Source: Mycetocola zhujimingii (lineage in GTDB: Bacteria; Actinomycetota; Actinomycetes; Actinomycetales; Microbacteriaceae). Taken from it: DNA of 64,000 nucleotides. The stretch's first letter is position 1. Each line of letters opens with the position of its first letter. Of the stretch, positions 56,330 to 64,000 are shown piece by piece. The stretch lies in the NCBI RefSeq assembly GCF_003065425.1, contig NZ_CP026949.1:1550001-1614000 (forward strand), read 5' to 3'. The notes beneath the pieces are model-generated. The model was not told where the DNA came from. It saw only the letters and a program-made list of their open reading frames with translations, and ran no database searches. Both the position numbers and the translations under genes were made by a program.

Positions 56330-58279
56330 CTACGCTTGTTCGCTCGAGTGCTCGGACGGCTCGCTGACACCGGACTCCGGCTCGGGCCGCGCCACAGGGA
56401 TGCGACTGCCGAGGACCTGCGCGACAACGTCCCGCGCGATCTGCTGGCCGGTGAGACCAGCGTCGATCATGATCTGCTCGCGCGTCGCATGGTCGATGAA
56501 CGTGTCCGGCAGGCCGAGCTCGTCGACTGCGGTGTCGACTCCGGCGCTCCGCAGGTCCTGTCGGATGCGCGTGCCGACTCCTCCGACGCGGATTCCGTCC
56601 TCGATCGTGATGACGAGGCGGTGGTCCCGCGCGAACTCGATAACACTCGCCGGAACCGGAACGACCCAGCGCGGGTCGATCACCGTCGCGCCGATGCCCT
56701 GTGCTTCGAGCCGACGTGCGACGTCGAGTCCGATTTCTGCCATCGGGCCAACCGTGACGATGAGGACGTCAGGTTTGTGGCTCTCGTAGAGAACGTCGAC
56801 GTTGTCGTCGGTGCGGCGGAGCGCCGGTATCGGCTCCTGCACGCTGCCCTTCGGGAACCTGATCACCGTCGGTGCGTCGTCGACTCCGATGGCCTCGGCC
56901 AGTTCCTCACGCAGCCGCTCGGCGTCTCGCGGCGCTGCGAGACGGATGCCTGGGACCAGCTGGAGGATCGCGAGATCCCAGATACCGTGGTGCGACGGAC
57001 CGTCAGGCCCGGTCACTCCTGCCCGGTCGAGGACAAAAGTGACCCCGGCCTTGTGGAGTGCGATGTCCATGAGGATCTGGTCGAACGCACGGTTGATGAA
57101 GGTCGCGTAGATCGCCACAACGGGGTGCAGTCCACCGAACGCGAGGCCGGCGGCGCTCGTTGCGGCGTGCTGCTCGGCGATTCCGACGTCGTGAACCCGG
57201 TCGGGAAAACGCTCGGCGAGCTTGTGCAGCCCGGTCGGTCGGAGCATTGCAGCGGTCACCCCGACGATCCTGTCGTTCTGCTCGGCGAGACCGACAAGCG
57301 TGTCACTGAAGACGCCCGTCCAGGTCTCGGCACTGCTCGACGACATCGATACACCGGTGAGGGGATCGATTTTGCCGACCGCATGGAACTGGTCCGCTTC
57401 GTCATCGACGGCGGGCGCAAACCCCTTGCCCTTCTGGGTGATCGCATGAACGATCACGGGGGTGCCGTAGTTCTTGGCCTGTTCGAGGGCTTCCTGCATC
57501 GCGTTGAGGTCGTGTCCGTCGACGGGACCGATGTACTTGATGTCGAGGTTGGAATACAGCGCCTCGTTGTTGCTGAAGCGGCTCAGGAATCCGTGGGTGC
57601 CACCGCGGACACCCCGGTAGAACGCGCGACCCGGTCCGCCGAGCCGGTCGAACATGCGCTGGCTCGTGATGTAGAGATCCTTGTAGGTTCTCCGCGTACG
57701 CACCGTGTTGAGGAACCGCGCCATTCCGCCGATCGTCGGGGCGTACGACCGGCCGTTGTCGTTGACGACGATGACCAGGCGACGGGTGTTGTCGTCGCTG
57801 ATGTTGTTGAGCGCTTCCCAGGTCATTCCGCCGGTCAGCGCACCGTCACCGACAACGGCGACGACGCTTCTCTCGGTCTGCCCGGTCATTTCGAATGCAC
57901 GGGAGATTCCGTCTGCCCAGCTCAGGGAACTCGACGCGTGGGAGCTTTCGACGATGTCGTGCGGAGATTCACTGCGCTGGGGATACCCGGCGAGTCCGCC
58001 GCGTTCCCGCAGGTTCTCGAAGTCCTGACGTCCGGTGAGCAGCTTGTGCACGTAGGACTGGTGCCCCGTGTCAAAGACAATGGCGTCAGACGGCGAATCG
58101 AAGACGCGGTGTATTGCGAGCGTCAGTTCGACGACCCCAAGGTTGGGGCCGAGGTGTCCGCCGGTTCGGGAGACTTCGCTCACCAGAAAAGTGCGGATCT
58201 CGGCAGCCAGTTGGTTCAGCTGATCCTTCGAGAGGGCATCAAGGTCCCGTGGACCCCGTATCGACTCAAGAAGACCCAT
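56330..58279 (-). CDS. dxs: 1-deoxy-D-xylulose-5-phosphate synthase
   Basis: Dxs condenses pyruvate and glyceraldehyde 3-phosphate in the first step of the non-mevalonate isoprenoid pathway. The 649-residue protein has the opening MGLLESIRGPRDLDALSKDQ, the thiamine diphosphate motif VVGDGALTGGMTWEALNNIS near residue 150, DRAGVTGPDGPSHHGIWDLA (transketolase central domain) and the C-terminal VPASVIEFARDHRLVITIED. The ATG at 58279 is the family start; the longer frame is rejected. TAGAGT lies 50 bp upstream. Confidence 0.97.
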   Translation of the reverse strand: MGLLESIRGPRDLDALSKDQLNQLAAEIRTFLVSEVSRTGGHLGPNLGVVELTLAIHRVFDSPSDAIVFDTGHQSYVHKLLTGRQDFENLRERGGLAGYPQRSESPHDIVESSHASSSLSWADGISRAFEMTGQTERSVVAVVGDGALTGGMTWEALNNISDDNTRRLVIVVNDNGRSYAPTIGGMARFLNTVRTRRTYKDLYITSQRMFDRLGGPGRAFYRGVRGGTHGFLSRFSNNEALYSNLDIKYIGPVDGHDLNAMQEALEQAKNYGTPVIVHAITQKGKGFAPAVDDEADQFHAVGKIDPLTGVSMSSSSAETWTGVFSDTLVGLAEQNDRIVGVTAAMLRPTGLHKLAERFPDRVHDVGIAEQHAATSAAGLAFGGLHPVVAIYATFINRAFDQILMDIALHKAGVTFVLDRAGVTGPDGPSHHGIWDLAILQLVPGIRLAAPRDAERLREELAEAIGVDDAPTVIRFPKGSVQEPIPALRRTDDNVDVLYESHKPDVLIVTVGPMAEIGLDVARRLEAQGIGATVIDPRWVVPVPASVIEFARDHRLVITIEDGIRVGGVGTRIRQDLRSAGVDTAVDELGLPDTFIDHATREQIMIDAGLTGQQIARDVVAQVLGSRIPVARPEPESGVSEPSEHSSEQA

Positions 58280-58328
58280 TCGAACTCCCTCATTACCATC
58301 CTGACCGGGAGGTGTGCCCGGCCGTTCC

Positions 58329-58334
58329 ACTCTA
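58329..58334 (-). promoter_or_regulatory. candidate -10 element of dxs
   Basis: TAGAGT on the minus strand, 50 bases before the dxs ATG, at the edge of the terminator that follows acnA. No clear -35 is visible. Confidence 0.4.
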
Positions 58335-58336
58335 CG

Positions 58337-58380
58337 CGCCGCCCCTGAGCGTTTCCGGTTGGAATCGCTCAGGGGCGGCG
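58337..58380 (-). terminator. terminator after acnA
   Basis: CGCCGCCCCTGAGCG and CGCTCAGGGGCGGCG, 15 bp perfect arms, loop 14 nt, 25 bp past the acnA stop. No T tract follows; rho-independence is uncertain. Confidence 0.7.
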
Positions 58381-58404
58381 TCGAGAACGGGACTATCTGT
58401 GTGC

Positions 58405-61215
58405 TTAGACGAGGCTCCGCAGCACGTACTGAAGGATTCCACCGTTGCGGTAGTAGTCGGCTTCACCCGGCGTATCGATACGGACGACAGCGTCGAACTC
58501 AACCGGCTGCTTGCCTTCCGGCGAGTGCTCGGTCGGCTCGGCGACGACGTGGACCGTCTTCGGGGTCGTGCCGTTGTTCAGCGCGTCCAGACCGATGATG
58601 CTGATCGACTCGGTGCCGTCGAGGCCCAGGGTTTCCCAGCTCTCGCCAACCGGGAACTGCAGCGGGACAACACCCATGCCGATGAGATTCGAGCGGTGAA
58701 TACGCTCGAAGCTCTCGGTGATGACTGCCTTGACGCCGAGCAGGCTCGTACCCTTTGCAGCCCAGTCGCGAGACGAACCGGAGCCGTATTCCTTGCCACC
58801 GAGGATGACGAGCGGGATGCCGGCTTCCTGGTAGTGCTGCGACGCGTCGTAGATGAACGACTCGGGTGCGTCTGCCTGCGTGAAGTCGCGGGTGTATCCA
58901 CCCTCGACGCCGTCGAGCAGCTGGTTCTTCAGACGGATGTTCGCGAAGGTACCGCGAATCATCACCTCGTGGTTTCCACGCCGTGACCCGTACGAGTTGA
59001 AGTCCTTGCGCGAGATGCCGTGCTCGGTCAGGTAACGGCCAGCCGGGCTGTCCGCCTTGATCGATCCGGCCGGGCTGATGTGGTCGGTCGTGACCGAGTC
59101 GCCAAGCTTGGCGAGCACACGGGCACCGGTGATGTCGGTGACCGGAGTGGTCTCCATCGTCATGCCGTCGAAGTACGGGGGCTTCCGGACGTAGGTCGAC
59201 TCTGGGTTCCAGTCGAACGTGCTTCCTGCAGGGGTCGGAAGCGAACGCCAGCGCTCGTCACCCTCGAAGACCGACGCGTACTCGTGCGTGAACATCTCGG
59301 TGTCGATCGAGCTGTCGATCGTTTTCTGGACCTCGGCGGAGTCTGGCCAGATGTCCTTGAGGAACACGTCGTTGCCTTCGGTGTCCTTGCCGAGGGCATC
59401 CGTCTCGAAGTCGAAGTTCATCGACCCGGCGAGGGCGTACGCGATCACGAGGGGCGGGCTTGCCAGGTAGTTCATCTTCACGTCCGGGTTGATCCGGCCC
59501 TCGAAGTTGCGGTTACCCGAGAGAACAGCGGTGACCGCGAGGTCGCTCTCGTTGATCGCTGCGGAGATTTCCTCAGCGAGCGGACCGGAGTTACCGATAC
59601 ACGTGGTGCAGCCGTAGCCGACGGTGTAGAAGCCGAGGGCTTCGAGGTCGTCGGTGAGTCCCGCCTTGGCGTAGTAGTCGGTGACGACCTTGGAACCAGG
59701 CGCAAGCGTCGTCTTGACCCACGGCTTTGCTGTGAGGCCCTTCTTCGCTGCGTTTCGGGCGAGCAGACCGGCGGCGAGCATGACCGACGGGTTGGAGGTG
59801 TTCGTGCACGACGTGATCGCGGCGATGGTGACGGCGCCGTGGTCGAGGGTGAACGTGGAACCGTCGTCGAGCGTCACGCTGGTCGGCTTCGACGCCGTCG
59901 ATGGCGCTGAGCTCGTGTGCGAGTGAACGTGGTTGTTGTGCTCGCTCTCCGGCGTGTTCGCGGGCGGGTCCGAAGCGGGGAACGACTCGCTGACCTCGAG
60001 GTCGACGAGGTCATGCTCGACGTCCGCGTAGTTGTTCAGGTCGACCTCGAACTGGGTCTTCGCTGCGGTGAGCTCGATCCGGTCCTGAGGACGCTTGGGG
60101 CCGGCAATGGACGGAACCACTGTCGACAGGTCGAGTTCGAGGTACTCGCTGAAGGAGGGCTCGACCGACGGGTCGTGCCACAGGCCCTGGACCTTCGAGT
60201 ACTCCTCGACGAGCTTGACCTGTTCTTCGCTGCGGCCGGTGAGGCGCAGGTAGTCAAGGGTGACATCGTCGATGGGGAACATCGCGGCGGTCGAACCGAA
60301 CTCGGGGCTCATGTTTCCGATGGTGGCGCGGTTGGCGAGGGGAACCTCGGCAACGCCCTCACCGTAGAACTCGACGAACTTGCCGACAACGCCGTGCTTG
60401 CGGAGCTGCTGGGTAATGGTGAGAACGACGTCTGTCGCCGTGACACCGGTGGGGATGGAGCCCGAGAGCTTGAAACCGACGACCTTGGGGATGAGCATGG
60501 AGACGGGCTGGCCGAGCATCGCTGCCTCGGCTTCGATTCCGCCGACGCCCCAGCCCAGTACGCCGAGTCCGTTGACCATCGTGGTGTGAGAGTCGGTACC
60601 GACGAGGGTGTCGGGGTACGCCTGGAGCGCGCCGTTGACCTCGCGGGTGTACGTCACGCGGGCGAGGTACTCGATGTTGACCTGGTGCACGATGCCGGTT
60701 CCCGGCGGCACGACCTTGAAGTCTTCGAACGCGGTCTGGCCCCAGCGGAGGAACTGGTAGCGCTCTCCGTTGCGCTCGTACTCGATCTCGACGTTACGCT
60801 CGAGTGCGTCTTCGGTGCCGAAGAGGTCGGCGATCACCGAGTGGTCGATGACGAGTTCTGCGGGGGCAAGCGGGTTGATCTTGGTGGGGTCGCCACCGAG
60901 TTCGGCGACGGCCTCCCGCATGGTGGCGAGGTCGACGATGCACGGAACACCGGTGAAGTCCTGCATGACGACGCGGGCGGGCGTGAACTGGATCTCGGTG
61001 TCAGGCTCCGCCGAGGGGTCCCAGCTACCGAGAGTGCGGATCTGCTCAGCCGTGACGTTCTTTCCGTCTTCGGTGCGGAGCAGGTTCTCCAGAAGGACCT
61101 TGAGGCTGAACGGCAGCTTCTCGTAGCCCTGGACGGTGTCGAGACGGAAGATCTCGTAGTCGGTACCGCCGACTGTGAGTGTGTTCTTCGCCCCGAAGCT
61201 ATTAACTGTAGACAC
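58405..61215 (-). CDS. acnA: aconitate hydratase A
   Basis: Aconitase interconverts citrate and isocitrate through a [4Fe-4S] cluster. The 936-residue protein has the IRP/AcnA-type order. Cluster cysteines are in [14 protein letters not shown] (two) and [15 protein letters not shown] (one); [20 protein letters not shown] and [17 protein letters not shown] are the active-site Arg/Ser blocks of the swivel domain. The GTG at 61215 follows GGAGAAGG, and the first residues [20 protein letters not shown] match the family. Upstream lies a palindromic operator. The gene is the first of its transcript. Confidence 0.96.
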   Translation of the reverse strand: MSTVNSFGAKNTLTVGGTDYEIFRLDTVQGYEKLPFSLKVLLENLLRTEDGKNVTAEQIRTLGSWDPSAEPDTEIQFTPARVVMQDFTGVPCIVDLATMREAVAELGGDPTKINPLAPAELVIDHSVIADLFGTEDALERNVEIEYERNGERYQFLRWGQTAFEDFKVVPPGTGIVHQVNIEYLARVTYTREVNGALQAYPDTLVGTDSHTTMVNGLGVLGWGVGGIEAEAAMLGQPVSMLIPKVVGFKLSGSIPTGVTATDVVLTITQQLRKHGVVGKFVEFYGEGVAEVPLANRATIGNMSPEFGSTAAMFPIDDVTLDYLRLTGRSEEQVKLVEEYSKVQGLWHDPSVEPSFSEYLELDLSTVVPSIAGPKRPQDRIELTAAKTQFEVDLNNYADVEHDLVDLEVSESFPASDPPANTPESEHNNHVHSHTSSAPSTASKPTSVTLDDGSTFTLDHGAVTIAAITSCTNTSNPSVMLAAGLLARNAAKKGLTAKPWVKTTLAPGSKVVTDYYAKAGLTDDLEALGFYTVGYGCTTCIGNSGPLAEEISAAINESDLAVTAVLSGNRNFEGRINPDVKMNYLASPPLVIAYALAGSMNFDFETDALGKDTEGNDVFLKDIWPDSAEVQKTIDSSIDTEMFTHEYASVFEGDERWRSLPTPAGSTFDWNPESTYVRKPPYFDGMTMETTPVTDITGARVLAKLGDSVTTDHISPAGSIKADSPAGRYLTEHGISRKDFNSYGSRRGNHEVMIRGTFANIRLKNQLLDGVEGGYTRDFTQADAPESFIYDASQHYQEAGIPLVILGGKEYGSGSSRDWAAKGTSLLGVKAVITESFERIHRSNLIGMGVVPLQFPVGESWETLGLDGTESISIIGLDALNNGTTPKTVHVVAEPTEHSPEGKQPVEFDAVVRIDTPGEADYYRNGGILQYVLRSLV

Positions 61216-61350
61216 GTAGCCTTCTCCTTCGTTGGCACAGGCACTGACACGCTGCCTGCCTTGGGTCAATCTTGGGTTCCCCTCGGCCAGTTTTTCTAGC
61301 AAGGTTTGCCTAACAATCGCCCAATGCCTCAGGGAGCACCTGCATCAATT

Positions 61351-61374
61351 TATCTTGATGTCGAGATAACTCTA
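61351..61374 (-). promoter_or_regulatory. candidate acnA promoter -10 with overlapping palindromic operator
   Basis: On the minus strand TAGAGT (61369-61374) is followed at once by TATCTCGACATCAAGATA (61351-61368), an 18-bp dyad with 14 of 18 positions symmetric. The dyad would cover the transcription start, a classical repressor position. The leader to the GTG would be about 150 nt. Confidence 0.5.
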
Positions 61375-62163
61375 TCAGGGGCGAACAGGACTGGTGCGGT
61401 ACAACGCGCGGACGACCAGCCAGGTGAGGATCAGAAGAGGGGCATAGAGCGGCAGCCCCATAAGCAGCTTTGTCGCCGCGAGCCATTCAACGTTTCCCGC
61501 AGCGTAGAGCGGCAACTGCACAGCGAGCCTCGCGATGAACATCCCCGCCCAGCAGAGCGTGAGGATCATGAACGTCCGCCGCTTGACGGCATCCTTCTTC
61601 CACGCTGTCGAATCACTCATCAGATAGCCGGCGACCAGACCGATCAGCGGCCACCCGACGAGCACCGAGATGAGCAGGGCTGCGCCGTAGGCACCATTGG
61701 TCACGAAACCGAGAACGAAGTTGTCTTCCGGTCGGTTGGTCATCAGCGCGAAGACAGCGGATGCCACTGCGCCGATGAGACCGCCGACCGCGCTTGCCAC
61801 CGGGGTCTTCTGCACCAGTCTGGCCACGGTCAGGACAGCCGCTACGCCGACGGATACACCGAGGGACAGCGGCAGGTTCTTCGAGACTGTGTAGACCACG
61901 AGGAAGAGCAGGCCGGGCACGACAGCCTCGATGATCCCCCGGATGCCGCCCATCGCCTCGAGCAGCACGTACCCGTTGGGTCGGTCGGCACGCGCCAGCG
62001 AGTCGAGGCCCGCTTTCCTTGCGGCGTCGGCGAGGGCCGCGCCGACAACAGCAGCTGTTTCGCCGGTGTCGGCGCTGCCCTTGTCGCCGCCGGGGTCGCC
62101 GTCGAGGTTACTGGCGGGCGCGGCCTGCCCGGCCGTTGTGCTGTCCTCGTCGTGGCCCGGCAT
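61375..62163 (-). CDS. DUF3159 membrane protein
   Basis: A 262-residue protein with a polar N-terminus of about 60 residues and then six predicted membrane segments (for example GIIEAVVPGLLFLVVYTVSK, GAYGAALLISVLVGWPLIGL). FMILTLCWAGMFIARLAVQL carries conserved aromatic and Arg residues. The family is actinobacterial with unknown role. It overlaps the DUF3710 gene by one base (TGATG). The acnA operator begins right after its stop. Confidence 0.9.
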   Translation of the reverse strand: MPGHDEDSTTAGQAAPASNLDGDPGGDKGSADTGETAAVVGAALADAARKAGLDSLARADRPNGYVLLEAMGGIRGIIEAVVPGLLFLVVYTVSKNLPLSLGVSVGVAAVLTVARLVQKTPVASAVGGLIGAVASAVFALMTNRPEDNFVLGFVTNGAYGAALLISVLVGWPLIGLVAGYLMSDSTAWKKDAVKRRTFMILTLCWAGMFIARLAVQLPLYAAGNVEWLAATKLLMGLPLYAPLLILTWLVVRALYRTSPVRP

Positions 62164-62900
62164 CAGTCCGTCCGAGCCGCCGTCGGCGGCATCACGAGCG
62201 GGATCAGGTCGCGCGGAGGCATGGGTGCCGAACCGCGGACAACCACAACGCTGCGGAAGAGATCCTCGACGAGTGCAGCAGCTTCCTCCTGGGTCGCTGC
62301 GTCACCGGCGATGACACCGCGGAGGAACCAGCGGGGACCGTCGACACCGACGAACCGTGCGATCCGTGTCCCTGGCGCTCCGCCGGCGCTGGCGACAACG
62401 GGAACCTCGGCCAGCAGTTCCGGACCGAAAGCGCCATCGCGCTCCGTGACCGTTCCACCCTGCCTGGCGATCTGTTCCTGGATCTGCTCGCGGGTCTCGT
62501 GCCACAGTCCCGTGCTGCGGGGCGCGGCGAACGGCTGGATCTGGAGGGTCGAACCTGCGTAGTCGAGTCCGACGGCAACAATGCGCTTCGTGCTCTCCTC
62601 GACCTCGAGCCGGAGGTTGAGTCCATCGCGGGGAAGGATCTTTACACCGCCGAGATCGATGTACGGCCTGACCGGGTTGGCCTCTGACTCGTCGAACGGG
62701 CCATCGCTTGCGCGGTTGTCCGGCGCGGACTTCGAGATATCGAGCGCGTCCGGCTCCTCGGCGTCCTCGGACTCCGCAAGTTCAGTCGATGGGTTTGAGT
62801 CATCGACGTCGGCAACATCCACATCGGTCGACTCGGACTCATCCTGAACGTCGACGTCGGGATTGGCTGCCGCTTCGATGTTCTTTTTCTTCTTGCTCAT
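62163..62900 (-). CDS. DUF3710 family protein
   Basis: A 245-residue soluble protein. The N-terminal ~70 residues are highly acidic and rich in Ser/Asp/Glu after a lysine-rich MSKKKKN start. The folded part begins PVRPYIDLGGVKILPRDGLN and contains HETREQIQEQIARQGGTVTE. It is found with dut and DUF3159 in most actinobacteria. Function unknown. Its start shares ATGA with the dut stop. Confidence 0.9.
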   Translation of the reverse strand: MSKKKKNIEAAANPDVDVQDESESTDVDVADVDDSNPSTELAESEDAEEPDALDISKSAPDNRASDGPFDESEANPVRPYIDLGGVKILPRDGLNLRLEVEESTKRIVAVGLDYAGSTLQIQPFAAPRSTGLWHETREQIQEQIARQGGTVTERDGAFGPELLAEVPVVASAGGAPGTRIARFVGVDGPRWFLRGVIAGDAATQEEAAALVEDLFRSVVVVRGSAPMPPRDLIPLVMPPTAARTD

Positions 62901-63355
62901 GACTGGGCTCCTGTCTGGATCGTGTCGTAACCGGTGGAACCGAAACCCCTGTCCCCGCGGAGGCTGCCCGGCAGCGTCTCGACCGGCACAAATCTGGCCT
63001 TCGAAACCGGCATGACGATCATCTGTGCGATCCTGTCCCCCGCCGAAATCGTGTACGGCTCGCTGCTGTCGGTGTTCAGCAGCGTCACGCGGATTTCGCC
63101 ACGGTATCCGGCGTCGACGGTACCCGGCGAATTGACGACGGTGATGCCGTGCTTGGACGCCAGGCCGGAACGGGGAACCACAAAGGCTACATAGCCGTCG
63201 GGAAGGGCGATCGATACGCCGGTTCCGACGACCCGTCGCTCGCCCGGCTGGAGTGTCAGGTCTTCAGTAGACTTGAGATCAGCGCCCGCATCGCCCGGGT
63301 GGGCGTAGTTGGGCAGTTCCGGGGCGACAATGAGTACGTCTACGCTTTCGGTCAC
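62897..63355 (-). CDS. dut: dUTP diphosphatase
   Basis: Dut hydrolyses dUTP to dUMP, keeping uracil out of DNA and supplying dTMP synthesis. The 152-residue protein shows the five trimeric dUTPase motifs: HPGDAGADLKS, PRSGLASKHGI, NSPGTVDAGYRGEIRV, the short block IAQMIVMP, and the C-terminal RGDRGFGSTGY flexible arm. The GTG at 63355 is preferred; the longer frame is not supported. Confidence 0.96.
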   Translation of the reverse strand: MTESVDVLIVAPELPNYAHPGDAGADLKSTEDLTLQPGERRVVGTGVSIALPDGYVAFVVPRSGLASKHGITVVNSPGTVDAGYRGEIRVTLLNTDSSEPYTISAGDRIAQMIVMPVSKARFVPVETLPGSLRGDRGFGSTGYDTIQTGAQS

Positions 63356-63381
63356 GTGTCGAGGGTAGTGCAGAAGTCTGG

Positions 63382-63855
63382 ATGAGAAGAGACATGGCCG
63401 AATATCGAGAACGTTTATGGCCTGCCGTGTGGATCGTCTGCGTGACGGCACTCGTGATCCCGGCAAGCCTGCTGGTGCTGGCTCCGATCTCAGTGGTCGC
63501 CGGCGCTGTCACCGGGGTGGTGCTTTACCTCGGCTGCCTTCTCCTCTTTATTTACGGTGCGCCGGTGATCGAGGTGAAGGACGGCATCCTCAGTGTCGGG
63601 CGCGCATCGATTCCCGTGCGGCTGATCGGAGATGCCCAAGCTTTCGACGGTGATGAAGCGACCCTCGAGCGAGGCCAGCGCCTCGACGCGCGAGCGTTCC
63701 TCGTCATCCGTGGCGGCATCCGCGGTGTCGTCAGGCTGCAGATCGTCGACCCGATCGACCCGACACCCTACTGGTTGCTGTCATCGCGCCACCCAACAAA
63801 ACTGGCCGCTGCGATCTCGCGATCACAACGGCCAGATGTTCCCATCAAGACTTAG
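63382..63855 (+). CDS. DUF3093 membrane protein
   Basis: A 157-residue protein with two N-terminal membrane helices (LWPAVWIVCVTALVIPASLL and VVAGAVTGVVLYLGCLLLFI) and a soluble C-terminal part (IEVKDGILSVGRASIPVRLI; DPTPYWLLSSRHPTKLAAAI). This matches DUF3093 (Rv2698 in Mycobacterium), located next to dut. Two ATG starts are possible, 63382 and 63394; the second has a better spaced purine-rich site. Function unknown. Confidence 0.88.
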   Translation: MRRDMAEYRERLWPAVWIVCVTALVIPASLLVLAPISVVAGAVTGVVLYLGCLLLFIYGAPVIEVKDGILSVGRASIPVRLIGDAQAFDGDEATLERGQRLDARAFLVIRGGIRGVVRLQIVDPIDPTPYWLLSSRHPTKLAAAISRSQRPDVPIKT

Positions 63856-64000
63856 GCTGCGCACTCCAGGCAGACCGGTCCGAGCTTGGACTCGTGATCG
63901 ATCTGTGAGCGGTGCTTCACGAGGAAGCACTCAACGCAGGTGAACTCGTCAGCCTGCGGGGGCAACACAACAACGTCCAGGTCCAGGTCCGAAAGGTCGG
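63852..64000 (-). CDS. DUF4193 family protein, 5' part missing
   Basis: Only the C-terminal ~48 residues are in the window. They read DLSDLDLDVVVLPPQADEFT, then CVECFLVKHRSQ and LGPVCLECAA before the stop. Two Cys pairs (CVEC and CLEC) suggest a zinc knuckle, as in the DUF4193 family (Rv2699c). The stop overlaps the DUF3093 stop by four bases tail to tail. Function unknown. Confidence 0.85.
   Translation of the reverse strand, partial: DLSDLDLDVVVLPPQADEFTCVECFLVKHRSQIDHESKLGPVCLECAA

Overview
The window is about 64 kb of high-GC chromosome from an actinobacterium, most probably a member of Microbacteriaceae (order Micrococcales). The evidence is the set of actinobacterial signature families (DUF3000, DUF3093, DUF3159, DUF3710, DUF4193, a DUF222/HNH '13E12-type' protein, the extra membrane protein inside the pyr operon) and gene orders shared with Mycobacterium and Streptomyces. 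It is mostly core chromosome. I see no prophage, insertion sequence, CRISPR array, replication origin or rRNA operon.

Layout. 1-6.9 kb: pyrimidine operon on the minus strand, pyrR-pyrB-pyrC-membrane protein-carA-carB (carB runs off the left edge), preceded by a PyrR-binding-loop-like hairpin next to the pyrR ribosome-binding site. 7.1-9.2 kb: a DUF222/HNH endonuclease-like gene and a tandem array of ~125-bp repeats in its upstream region. 9.3-21.7 kb: minus-strand block nusB, efp, the shikimate cluster aroQ-aroB-aroK-aroC-aroE, mltG, ruvX, alaS, a small membrane protein, rpsD and rarA. 22-24.7 kb: plus-strand cyclophilin, DUF349 protein and an AbiEi-like protein, converging on rel. 24.7-37.5 kb: minus-strand rel, secF-secD-yajC, ruvB-ruvA-ruvC, yebC, pdxT-pdxS, a HIT protein and thrS.

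37.6-52.5 kb is more mixed: lysoplasmalogenase-like protein, two alpha/beta hydrolases, AI-2E-type exporter, zinc alcohol dehydrogenase, four tRNAs (Val-GAC, Cys, Gly, Val-CAC), a small unknown protein, a phosphotransferase, an F420/FMN-type PPOX enzyme coupled to an endonuclease/exonuclease/phosphatase protein, a PemK-like protein, amt, zapE, sseA-sufE, DUF3000 and RNase D. 52.5-64 kb: beta-oxidation pair fadA-fadB, dxs, aconitase, the DUF3159-DUF3710-dut operon, DUF3093 and the edge-truncated DUF4193 gene.

The genes form recognisable working groups: de novo UMP synthesis, chorismate synthesis, Holliday-junction processing, protein export, PLP synthesis, sulfur mobilisation and fatty-acid degradation. 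Many are translationally coupled through 1-13-bp overlaps. The most interesting non-coding signals are the PyrR loop, the repeat array upstream of the HNH gene whose units resemble that gene's own start, a duplicated nested-hairpin element with a compensatory base-pair change between fadB and dxs, and palindromic operators upstream of the cyclophilin and aconitase genes. All functional statements come from reading the sequence and family knowledge; no database search was run.
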